Source of the DNA: Candidatus Aenigmatarchaeota archaeon
Lineage (GTDB): Archaea; Aenigmatarchaeota; Aenigmatarchaeia; CG10238-14
Length of the DNA: 13,681 nucleotides
Assembly: GCA_017610225.1 (NCBI GenBank)
Contig: JAFCCM010000051.1
Span: 1-13,681 of the forward strand
Direction: 5' to 3'
Positions 8,901 to 13,681 of this stretch are shown in pieces. Made by a program: the position numbers and the translations under genes. Every line of letters begins with the position of its first letter. Positions within the stretch are counted from its first letter, which is position 1. A model generated the notes under the pieces. It ran no database searches and was not told where the DNA came from. It saw nothing but the letters and a program-made list of their open reading frames with translations.

Positions 8901-9555
8901 TGGAGAATATGATCAAGCTGTAAAAACAATTGTTAACACAATATTCCAACAAGGATGGGAAGAATCTACCAAACTTCAACTAGTAATAGTGTTTGATGAA
9001 GTTCATAGATTATTGGAAAAATATGGTGGTAAGGGTGGATATATTGCTTTAGAAAGGGCTTGTCGTGAATTCCGTAAATGGGGAATTGGTTTAATAATGG
9101 TCTCACAAGTGTTATCAGATTTCAAGGAAGCTATAAAAGGTAATGTCCTAACAGAAATTCAATTGCATACCAAATCCTTAGGTGATTTACAAAGAATAGA
9201 AAAGAAATTTGGTGAAGATTATGCTAAAAAGGTAACTAGATTAGAAGTAGGGGTTGGAATGGTGCAAAATCCAAAATATAACAAGGGTAAACCATATTTT
9301 GTTTCATTTAGACCTACTTATCACTCTCCACATAAGATACCAGATAAAGAGTTAGAAATGTATAAAGAATATGAAGGTATGCTTGAAGAAATGGAAAATA
9401 AGATAAAGAAGTTGAAGAAGTCAGGAAAAGATGTATTTGGGTTAAACGTAGAGTTAAAATTGGCCAAAGATAAGTTAAAGAAGGGAAGATTCAGAATGGC
9501 GAAAATATATATCGACTCTTTAACTAAATCATTAAGTAGAGAAAAGAAAAAATAA
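2977..9555 (+). CDS. Giant membrane-spanning HerA/DUF87-type ATPase with glycosylated beta-propeller and Ig-like ectodomain
   Basis: The product has 2192 residues. In order: signal sequence (h-region ~9-22, likely cut near 28); seven-bladed beta-propeller (~99-403); a beta module (~404-485); a segment with a Ca-loop-like D-x-D-x-N-G-I-x-D-x-x-E (675-686); about five Ig-like modules (~705-1345), several with paired Cys; a module ending SCFTVAEYC (~1346-1538) like those preceding Gly linkers in archaeal surface proteins; poly-Gly (1551-1558); a Cys motif CGNGIC...NCPEDC (1562-1580); two NEW3-like modules (~1586-1797); one span (1806-1823); and the cytosolic ATPase. Walker A is GATGSGKS (1878-1885, Lys1884) and Walker B is VIVFDE (Asp2007, Glu2008), followed by MVSQ (2042-2044). 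A basic helical tail follows. About 107 sequons lie outside and none inside. HerA-class ATPases pump DNA or drive secretion; CedB is a membrane-bound archaeal relative. The cargo is unknown. Confidence 0.85.
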   Translation: MGRPIKNLASLFLILFLSLLMFSRLAYSTQKTFVLDPDDPIFRYETYALNNTNTSENLVFTSSENITRYITIPKNSTILDSNITMLGEITPSQTTGSGISYYSVAVGNVTGGSKSDMVIGGASSPPQVYLFNSSLSQVWNYSTGSGIAHVAVGNITSDSGDEIIVGSEDTKVYLLNSSGNKIWEYQTGGQVKTVSFADITSDIGNEIVAGADKVYILNSSGNLKWEFETLGSIESSTTGDVTSDEGNEIIVGDNSRIYLINSSGDETWNFSFGSGKITYGLSIGELSSDSGMEIVAGLNNGSLYALNSSGDVKWNYNIESGGTIYSVSIGDITSSDTGNEITVGCSDYKVYAINSTGSLIWTYTTGNEVRGVAIGDITDDSLNETALVSLDTNLYILNFNNYPTNISIDVGGDGDYNWTYSNSEKLRSYTNATNSSLGSAIQSVLDSCTTQNCNVSFVFHSDAAGKLNITEINITYDYNASETIASETVSTTWSRTNDTNVNSSVGYQVKNISYYSSPTNDITVNYVKVDNSATDCDFGGSSYSAASGECDITDYSISSSGSLPLAHRLWDDTMTTDNPIFLNTTAGEVNGTGIWIKNMTIYTNVTGESETFYNVTANTSVDQSYVTSDELLFVYWDGAYHDITPGNGTSDCDSSNPTYTKKTVGSDDFYVCKEDTDSNGIFDFFEWKQPHTSSIDYRIEGSSNYPPDLSGAAVNSSSSIWNSAFNFSVDVGDYENDNATVSLWIYFEMNTSWQKIETKNLSTNGSTWFVATSDNSWTGTNQYKFEYRDYNKTTGAALHILQNTSASEFNVTKHNIEMIYIAGNNTQVNRTGTNTTELVVRVNDTSNNSYVESGVNCSFWITTDGSTFILVNETSTNSTGYCNFTFDPNSTYNAGSQIWIVGVNNDVFYNSTNSSQYYVRIYATLNVSFHSSSINQNVTRGNIAYITAGIYDENNNLIPDPTQQSICTFYLNNSQVVQTTANATGYCSYTWSPTCSNTTGIYLTNVTVSGTPNDYYYIINNKDYTNTTLKDTLTLSIVLPTNETIYHQQEAVTLNSSVIDSCGVPEETYTVEWYFVKSDLCPAITAGIPVTTGDNTSWEMNATCTPREQMIVVNATGDLYTSGEDNVTIFIYGWADVNVTNPESGNITNKTSGCTYVDLFCQVKDNITTSGIQNYPVNFYDGTTSIGTNITNSSGYAKYVWNITSNTTVPEGNHTINCTIQENASLYYNVSVDESNSWMIIRENDADPPFFSGVKGNSTTPYNDIIIEANVTDWYEVDKVWAEVQYPNSTNYTYFLSNVTDNVISGTWRATITNVTDEGGYDYTITANDTSNQTNTTGGWFDIYNQLYFWGNSTNNDNQNLTVNFTFYRLGTDKAIDISDSNYTGGSYNFSVFKTNVDLKVEVENHEILFRNVDITSSAIDANANNITNPLIFDNVSTGDILLQSTTKNKMNTLIVNSTLNFDNATITMNFTKNVNDHSDLSKPALTIYKCSSWDLSARSGCSGSWDKLTSVVNTSLNTVSANITSLSCFTVAEYCSSCGGGTTGSGSSSGGGGGGGGLATCGNGICEATENVDNCPEDCGKAERPPFSVKTNLTDVQIEAGQAELYAIWLKNTANKKINTSIQFTGSAFHFIAIDENFVELDMGEEKFVPIYVTIPVSTDPSVYTGEIVINAEGYTQRIPVTITVPFAGTLYLDVVVESLTKKVNPNGTAIFHILVYNLGFRKKVNITANYLTKELETGNVIYEEHEERTIEASLPLIKNVHIPENATLGDYSYEVEIEFYGQKISSADTFRVVKPFWNPARVRFVFIIIIIIASVLVGYYVRKLYKDWRLSKVRYIFPTDPKTLPKGELQVGEIAETNQKTTFEINELKTHVLTAGATGSGKSVSAMILVEELLEKKIPVVVFDPTAQWTGFVRPCKDPNLLKFYKKFGMNLRDVKPYKGMIYEVKDPKVRIDFKKYMNPGEISVFTLNKLKPGEYDQAVKTIVNTIFQQGWEESTKLQLVIVFDEVHRLLEKYGGKGGYIALERACREFRKWGIGLIMVSQVLSDFKEAIKGNVLTEIQLHTKSLGDLQRIEKKFGEDYAKKVTRLEVGVGMVQNPKYNKGKPYFVSFRPTYHSPHKIPDKELEMYKEYEGMLEEMENKIKKLKKSGKDVFGLNVELKLAKDKLKKGRFRMAKIYIDSLTKSLSREKKK
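3271..4185 (+). repeat. Seven tandem beta-propeller blades (FG-GAP/PQQ-like), residues 99-403
   Basis: Seven consecutive units of about 42-48 residues can be aligned by eye. Each has a (V/I)-x-(V/I)-G-(D/N)-(V/I)-T-S-D core, a G-(N/D)-E-I-x-V-G strand, then (V/I)-Y-x-(L/I)-N-S-S-G and a closing Trp strand (W-x-Y/F). The last blade lacks the Gly-Trp closing segment, as expected if the propeller closes with an N-terminal strand. Such propellers are typical ligand- or matrix-binding domains of integrin-like surface proteins. Confidence 0.75.
7627..7650 (+). repeat. G-tract encoding a poly-Gly linker
   Basis: Three runs of five G (7630-7634, 7639-7643, 7645-7649) separated by short spacers, plus GG pairs, encode eight consecutive Gly (residues 1551-1558) inside a longer Gly/Ser stretch. 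This is extreme for so AT-rich a sequence. The sense strand and mRNA could form a G-quadruplex, although only three runs exceed two G. In the protein it is a flexible hinge between the large ectodomain and the Cys motif. Confidence 0.7.
8509..9351 (+). other. HerA/DUF87 ATPase domain of the giant protein (residues ~1845-2125)
   Basis: The domain begins with LPKGELQVGEI, matching the strand before the P-loop in DUF87/HerA proteins. It then has GATGSGKS, VVVFDPTAQW (the usual Asp-Pro-x-x-x strand after the P-loop helix), VIVFDEVH, GLIMVSQ, and a closing strand GVGMVQNP...VSFRP. All catalytic hallmarks are intact. No N-terminal HAS-barrel is obvious between the membrane span and the P-loop. Activity in a hexameric ring is known for the family and inferred here. 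Confidence 0.85.
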
Positions 9556-9587
9556 TGGTGATATAGATAGCAAGAAAAAAGAAAGAA

Positions 9588-12416
9588 ATGAATAAAATTG
9601 AAAATGAAATCTCAGATACAGAGAGTGATAAAAAGAAAAAAACTAAGGAAAAACTAGAGATAGAAGAAAAGGAAAAAAATCTTAAGGAAAAATATGGAGT
9701 TATGAAAGAAATTCCAAAACAAAAAATTGAAAACAAAGAAATTGAAAAAGTAAAAGAAATTGAATCATCAGTAAAAGAAGAAATTGAATCAGTAACAGAT
9801 CTCGTCCTAAAGACTGAAAAAATTGAAGGTAAACTTGATGTAATTGGTGGCTATAGAGATGAATTGAATGAAAGATTATCTCAAATGTCAGAAGAGATTG
9901 GGGAACTTAGAAGTATGATCATGGAAAGTGATCGTTCATTCAGTAGAGTAGAAACAGAGTTTGAGGAAATCAAAGAAGTTGTTGGAGATGTTGAGCCATT
10001 AAAATTAAAGAAAGGATTTGAAAAAAAAGAACAAGAGATTATGGAGAATAGGGTTAAAATAGAAAAAACTGAAAATCTCTTGAAAGCATTAGAAAAGGAA
10101 AGCCAAAATTTCAGGAAAATAATGGAAAAAATAAAAAGTTTTGACAATCTTGTCGATATCTCTAAAAAAATAAATGAAAAAATTGATTCCATAGAAGATA
10201 CAAAAAAATATGCTGATAGAACATCTGCAAAAGTTGAAAATATATTTTCAGAGATAACGGAAAAAGTAAATGAACTTCAAAATCAAAAAGAAAAAATCAT
10301 TAAACTTGATGAACTTACAACAGAAATCACTCAAATGCTTGATGAAATAAGTATAAAAATGAAAGATTTTTCACGAACAAAGGATTTCAAAAGTTTTCAA
10401 GAAGAAATTAAAAATGACATTAACAAACTAGGCGAAAATAAAAATAAAATTGAGGAGATAGGAAAACTCATCAAAGAAACTAATATAGATGATAAATTTG
10501 AAAAGGTCAAGCAAGTTCAAGAAAATTTAAATGAAATTGAAAAAAGAATTAAAGATCTTTCAATTAAATCTAAAAATAAACAATCTATAAAAAATCTAAA
10601 CAAAATAAATGAATTAGAAAAATCTGTTTCTGGAAGTATAGAACTTTTAGACAAATTAAGTAAAGGAAATGTCCAATTGATTAAAAAGATAGACAATCAA
10701 ACAACCGAGATTGTTGAAAATAGAAAAAAGCTTGAAGATATTGAAAAGAAAAGAATTCCCGAAATCACAAATTATTTGAATGACTTGAATGAAAGAATTT
10801 CAGAATTTGTTGATATTGAGAGCGTCAATAAAATCATAAAAACCATAGAAAAAGATTACCAAAAAATTAGTCAGAATAAAAGTAGAATAGAAGATTTTGA
10901 AAATATAACTAAAGATTTATCTGAGAAAGTCGCTGAACTAAACAAAATAAGGGAAAAAATAAAAAAGTTTGATGGATTATTAGAAGTCTCATCACAATTA
11001 GAAAAAAGAGTCTCGCAAATAGATGAATTATCTGAATTACCTCATAAAATAAAAAAAATTAAACAAATAATTGAAAAACAAAATTCTGTCATTTCTGATC
11101 TAATCGATAGCATAGAAAGAGTAAAAAATATCCCAGATATCAATATAAAAGAGCTAAATAATTTTGACAATTCGCTTAGATTCTATCAACTGCTAAATAT
11201 ACTTCCATTTCTAAAAGATGAAGTAAAACTTAAAGAATATTCAGATGAGATGAAACAAATTATTAGAAAAATGAGAGAATCTGGATCATGGAATTCAAAA
11301 AAAGAAGGATTCATGAATGATATACTCAAGACAAGTAAAAAAATGATTAGACCTGGAAATCAAGATGAAATATTGGATAAAATAGGAAAGATTACAAGTT
11401 GGGTCTCAAGTATAACTGACGATATAAAGGAAAGAAAGGAAACACAAAAACAAATAGAACAAGATATAGAAAACGTTAAGAATTCATTAAGAAATAAAGT
11501 TGATTCAACAGATGTCGAAGATGTTTATATTATAGAGAGGGAATTAATTGGACTGGCTGGGAAATTCAATAAATTAAAATCACTGATGGAAAGACAAAAT
11601 ATTGTTGTAGATGATGTAGTAGAAAGAATGAAAGAAATTGAGTCAAAAAAAATTGATGATGACATTATAAAGAAAATACAATTATCGAATAGATTTTATC
11701 AGATATTGAATACATTTCAATATATTGTCAGTCAAGAAAAAGTTAAGAATTATTCTGTTGAACTTAATCGAATAATTGAAGATATGAAAATTCTTGGAAT
11801 TTGGGATAAAGAAAAGGAAAATTTTATGGAAGATATGATTGAAATAAATAAAAGACATGACCGAATAGAAGAAGAGAGAGATGAAAGGGTTAATGAAATA
11901 AAAATGAAGTTACCAAAGTTTATTGCTAAACCAGATTTCAGAGATTTCCAAAAAATCATGTCTGATGAAATTAATAGAATAAATAATTCATTGAGAGATA
12001 AAGCTAGCATAAACAGTATTGATAATCTTTTACTAGTTGATAAAAATCTTTCAGGTTTGACAAAAAAAGTTGAAAAATTAAAATCAGTAATAGAAAAACA
12101 AAACTTTGTTATCAATGATCTAATCACAAGAATAGAAGAAAGGGAAGTTGAAGGTATAGACAAAAAATCTATAAAAGATTTACAAACAAGTGTTAGATTT
12201 TATCAGATTCTTAATATACTTCCTTATGTGATTGAACCTACTAGGGTCAAGACATATTTATTAGAATTAAAAGATGTTATTCAAGAATTAAAATCCAATA
12301 AAAAATGGAATGATGAAAAGGAAATGTTTATGAAAAATTTCTTAAGTAGTCTATCGGATAATTATAAATCCAGGGGATATGAAGAAATAGGAACAGCATA
12401 TGCAGAAATAATCTAA
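9588..12416 (+). CDS. Large coiled-coil protein, FlaC/FlaD-like N-terminal part, three C-terminal repeats
   Basis: The product has 942 residues, no signal or membrane segment, no Cys, and is very rich in Lys, Glu and Ile; it is predicted to be cytosolic and mostly coiled coil from ~15 to 490. Residues ~80-220 (GGYRDELNERLSQMSEEIGELRS... and later KVENIF) resemble, from memory, DPANN coiled-coil proteins annotated as archaellum accessory FlaC/FlaD. The C-terminal part has three copies of a helical module at 492-580, 664-751 and 832-919. The gene starts 32 bases after the ATPase gene with no promoter visible between them, so they are probably co-transcribed. No Shine-Dalgarno is present; the start was chosen as the first ATG in frame. 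A scaffold that couples the ATPase tail to other cytosolic parts is inferred; an SMC-like role is possible but no ATPase head is present. Confidence 0.8.
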   Translation: MNKIENEISDTESDKKKKTKEKLEIEEKEKNLKEKYGVMKEIPKQKIENKEIEKVKEIESSVKEEIESVTDLVLKTEKIEGKLDVIGGYRDELNERLSQMSEEIGELRSMIMESDRSFSRVETEFEEIKEVVGDVEPLKLKKGFEKKEQEIMENRVKIEKTENLLKALEKESQNFRKIMEKIKSFDNLVDISKKINEKIDSIEDTKKYADRTSAKVENIFSEITEKVNELQNQKEKIIKLDELTTEITQMLDEISIKMKDFSRTKDFKSFQEEIKNDINKLGENKNKIEEIGKLIKETNIDDKFEKVKQVQENLNEIEKRIKDLSIKSKNKQSIKNLNKINELEKSVSGSIELLDKLSKGNVQLIKKIDNQTTEIVENRKKLEDIEKKRIPEITNYLNDLNERISEFVDIESVNKIIKTIEKDYQKISQNKSRIEDFENITKDLSEKVAELNKIREKIKKFDGLLEVSSQLEKRVSQIDELSELPHKIKKIKQIIEKQNSVISDLIDSIERVKNIPDINIKELNNFDNSLRFYQLLNILPFLKDEVKLKEYSDEMKQIIRKMRESGSWNSKKEGFMNDILKTSKKMIRPGNQDEILDKIGKITSWVSSITDDIKERKETQKQIEQDIENVKNSLRNKVDSTDVEDVYIIERELIGLAGKFNKLKSLMERQNIVVDDVVERMKEIESKKIDDDIIKKIQLSNRFYQILNTFQYIVSQEKVKNYSVELNRIIEDMKILGIWDKEKENFMEDMIEINKRHDRIEEERDERVNEIKMKLPKFIAKPDFRDFQKIMSDEINRINNSLRDKASINSIDNLLLVDKNLSGLTKKVEKLKSVIEKQNFVINDLITRIEEREVEGIDKKSIKDLQTSVRFYQILNILPYVIEPTRVKTYLLELKDVIQELKSNKKWNDEKEMFMKNFLSSLSDNYKSRGYEEIGTAYAEII
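11061..11327 (+). repeat. Repeat unit 1 of the coiled-coil protein (residues 492-580)
   Basis: The unit opens with IIEKQN, continues with FYQLLN (Phe532), Tyr551 and Trp568, and ends in a KKEGFMNDIL-type helix. It aligns with units 2 and 3; from the Phe to the Trp all three align without gaps (Tyr at +19, Trp at +36). It is followed by ~83 residues of linker coiled coil. Confidence 0.8.
11577..11840 (+). repeat. Repeat unit 2 of the coiled-coil protein (residues 664-751)
   Basis: The unit has LMERQN, FYQILN (Phe703), Tyr722 and Trp739, then KEKENFMEDM. Offset from unit 1 is 171-172 residues. It departs from the others at the usual ILP(F/Y), which reads TFQY here, suggesting the unit has diverged in one contact surface. 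Confidence 0.8.
12081..12344 (+). repeat. Repeat unit 3 of the coiled-coil protein (residues 832-919)
   Basis: The unit has VIEKQN, FYQILNILPY (Phe871), Tyr890 and Trp907, then DEKEMFMKNF. Offset from unit 2 is 168 residues. It is followed only by a short tail (GYEEIGTAYAEII) at the C-terminus. Confidence 0.8.
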
Positions 12417-13600
12417 AAATTTTTCAATAAAATAAAACTAACTAAAAACAATAAAATATTTTGAATTAATGTTAATATCGCAACCTTTTTTAATTTTTCT
12501 TTTGCTGTTAAATAAGAATTATAAATCACAATATAACCTGATATTAAACCAAGTGAAATTAGAGACTTGAAAAATAAAAGTCCTGGTAAATATTCTGGTG
12601 CAATTATCGATAATATAGTTCTTCCAAAAAATAAAACACCAGCAATCCCAACAATAACAATAACTGTATATCCTAGAAAAATTTTCATTAGGGTTCCTTT
12701 TATTTTTTTATCTTCTTTCGAAGCATTTAATCTAGAAATTCTAGGAAGTAAAACTGATGATAAAGCAGCTGGAATAACTAAACCGGAAAAATAAAACATA
12801 AACGAGAATGAATATTGACCAATTAACTCCATTGAAAAGAATAAACTCAATAATGGAACAATTGCATTTCCAAAATAGGATGGAAGGGTAAAAATATACA
12901 TTGGTAGAGAGAACTTCAAAAATATTTTCTTGATGTCAAAGTTTCCATTTTCCCTTGAAAAAGATTTTTTCTTGAAAAGAAATTTTAAACAAACTAAATT
13001 ACCTAAAAGATTAGAAATACCCAGACCAATTATAGCATATGGAACACCAAAAAGATAACCCAATCCAACCCCAAAAATCATAGACCCAAAACTTGCTACT
13101 AATCTTGATGTTAAATAGAGTTTGAAATTTTCATATCCCAAAACCATTGCTGGTAATATTGCAAAAATGTTTGCAAAAATTATTGAAAATCCAAAAATTA
13201 CTAGATAATTTAATGAGATATCATGTAAAAAATGAGTAGTGATGGGTCCTATAAAAATAAGAAGAAGAATGAATAGAATGGAAGAACTAATTAATCTTAA
13301 CTTAAAAAACCATCTGCCCATATAACCTATTTTTTCTTTTTCTTTTGTCCTAAATTGTGCAATATGTTTTGTCAATGTGACTTGTGCACCAAAACCTATT
13401 AGAGCAGAGAAGAAAGAAACTAGATAAACCGTTGTTTTGAAGTTTCCAAAAAATTCAGGAATAAAAATCCTTGCCAAAATAAGATTCACAAAAAAGTTTA
13501 TTACTGCTGGAACTCCAGTTGCAATAAACATGACCAAACTACTTCTGACTAGTTCTTTCTCCTTTTTGATCTCATTAAATACAAAATCTATGCCATTCAT
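12413..13600 (-). CDS. MATE/Wzx-like oligosaccharide flippase (polysaccharide biosynthesis family)
   Basis: The product has 395 residues from the ATG at 13600. It is almost entirely hydrophobic, with about 12 predicted membrane spans, basic cytosolic loops (KEKEKIGYMGRW; FKKKSFSREN) and the early ILARIFIPEFFGNF region typical of the Wzx/RfbX branch of the MVF superfamily. It is slightly short for the family (usually ~420-490), ending after span 12. A TTG at 13621 would add seven residues, but the ATG is preferred: it is ~27 bases from the AT-rich box at 13623-13632, fitting a leaderless transcript. Members flip lipid-linked sugars across the membrane; here it could supply N-glycan precursors or envelope polysaccharide. 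It is convergent with the coiled-coil gene, stop codons overlapping over 12413-12416. The substrate cannot be told from sequence. Confidence 0.8.
   Translation of the reverse strand: MNGIDFVFNEIKKEKELVRSSLVMFIATGVPAVINFFVNLILARIFIPEFFGNFKTTVYLVSFFSALIGFGAQVTLTKHIAQFRTKEKEKIGYMGRWFFKLRLISSSILFILLLIFIGPITTHFLHDISLNYLVIFGFSIIFANIFAILPAMVLGYENFKLYLTSRLVASFGSMIFGVGLGYLFGVPYAIIGLGISNLLGNLVCLKFLFKKKSFSRENGNFDIKKIFLKFSLPMYIFTLPSYFGNAIVPLLSLFFSMELIGQYSFSFMFYFSGLVIPAALSSVLLPRISRLNASKEDKKIKGTLMKIFLGYTVIVIVGIAGVLFFGRTILSIIAPEYLPGLLFFKSLISLGLISGYIVIYNSYLTAKEKLKKVAILTLIQNILLFLVSFILLKNF
12415..12424. terminator. Palindromic A5T5 tract between convergent genes, possible two-way terminator
   Basis: AAAAATTTTT gives a T5 run four bases after the + strand TAA and a T5 run on the - strand that covers the first base of the flippase TAG. 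Archaeal termination relies on U-rich tracts without a hairpin, so one short element could serve both transcripts. For the flippase the tract lies partly before the stop codon, so the usable end is more likely the T-rich stretch just beyond it. Confidence 0.35.
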
Positions 13601-13622
13601 TACACTGATTATATGAAACAAA

Positions 13623-13632
13623 ATTAATTAAT
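13623..13632. promoter_or_regulatory. Palindromic ATTAATTAAT box, possible shared TATA for flippase and tRNA
   Basis: The perfect palindrome lies about 27 bases from the flippase ATG on one side and about 29 bases from the tRNA 5' end on the other. Both distances suit an archaeal TATA box, so a single element may drive divergent transcription. The remaining 24 bases to the tRNA contain no better candidate than TTTAAT at 13634. Confidence 0.4.
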
Positions 13633-13656
13633 GTTTAATCCTCAATTATTCTCTAT

Positions 13657-13681
13657 AGTCCCGTGGTGTAGTGGTCAAGCA
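13657..13681 (+). tRNA. 5' end of a tRNA, probably tRNA-Gln (truncated by window edge)
   Basis: The 25 bases fit the start of a tRNA: acceptor strand AGTCCCG (13657-13663), T8, G9, D-stem GTGT (13666-13669), A14, G18-G19 in the D-loop, and the returning D-stem strand GCA at the window edge (U13-G22, G12-C23, U11-A24). The A1 start and this D-arm suggest Gln in archaea, but the anticodon is outside the window, so the identity is a guess; Glu or Asp would normally begin with G. Confidence 0.75.

Noticed and set aside
9555..9566. Micro-frame ATG GTG ATA TAG overlapping the ATPase stop (TAATG), with a GGTGAT ribosome-binding-like sequence
   Set aside because: It encodes three residues only, and GGTGAT is about 25 bases from the ATG at 9588, too far to act as a Shine-Dalgarno for the coiled-coil gene.
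9881..10192. Minus-strand frame of 103 codons
   Set aside because: It has the same Ser/Phe/Ile-rich shadow composition opposite the best conserved-looking part of the coiled-coil gene.
11750..12163. Minus-strand frame of 137 codons inside the coiled-coil gene
   Set aside because: It is rich in Ser, Phe, Ile and Leu, exactly what the complement of Lys/Glu/Asn/Asp codons gives. The + strand has clear repeats, so this is a shadow.
9588..12416. SMC/Rad50-type chromosome protein
   Set aside because: Long coiled coils suggest it, but there is no P-loop at the N-terminus, no signature motif or Walker B at the C-terminus, and no hinge.
12567..12794. Plus-strand frame of 75 codons opposite the flippase
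   Set aside because: The minus-strand gene has coherent membrane spans through this region; the plus frame has no recognisable feature or promoter.
1..13681. CRISPR array, insertion sequence or attachment site
   Set aside because: No regularly spaced short direct repeats, transposase motifs or terminal inverted repeats were seen; repeated sequences here are diverged protein repeats.

Overview
This is an AT-rich window (roughly 30% GC by eye), most likely from an archaeon of the DPANN group (Pacearchaeota/Woesearchaeota-like). The evidence is: near-leaderless starts behind AAAA(T)CTTTATT boxes with no Shine-Dalgarno; surface proteins crowded with N-glycosylation sequons and COG1361/NEW3-type Ig-like domains; an N-terminal anchor ending in the ITGFV pattern I associate with this group; a HerA-type ATPase; and a coiled-coil protein resembling archaellum FlaC/FlaD accessory proteins. 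The lineage is an inference, not read from a marker gene.

Layout. 2-709 (+) is the 3' end of a surface protein with one C-terminal membrane anchor; it may be extended to 822 by a -1 frameshift at a slippery A AAA AAC heptamer. 868-2934 (+) is a two-anchor membrane protein with four Ig-like modules, a helical hairpin-rich region and a short charged tail. 2977-9555 (+) is the centrepiece: 2192 residues with a signal sequence, a seven-bladed beta-propeller, Ig-like modules, a poly-Gly linker, a Cys-rich motif, two NEW3-like juxtamembrane modules, one membrane span and a complete cytosolic HerA/DUF87 ATPase. 9588-12416 (+) is a 942-residue Cys-free coiled-coil protein ending in three copies of an 88-residue module. 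12413-13600 (-) is an MATE/Wzx-like lipid-linked oligosaccharide flippase, convergent with the coiled-coil gene so that the stop codons overlap. At 13657 the first 25 bases of a tRNA (probably Gln) run off the window. No gene-free stretch exceeds 300 bases.

How they may work together (inference). The three surface proteins share the same extracellular module and lie head to tail with the coiled-coil gene, so they look like parts of one envelope apparatus: glycosylated ectodomains outside, an ATP-driven translocase or motor inside, and a cytosolic coiled-coil scaffold. Having a large sensor/adhesin ectodomain and a HerA ATPase in one polypeptide suggests contact-controlled translocation of DNA or protein across the membrane, or an ATP-driven surface machine. 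The flippase could serve the N-glycan pathway that the >100 sequons would require, but it is divergently oriented and may be unrelated.
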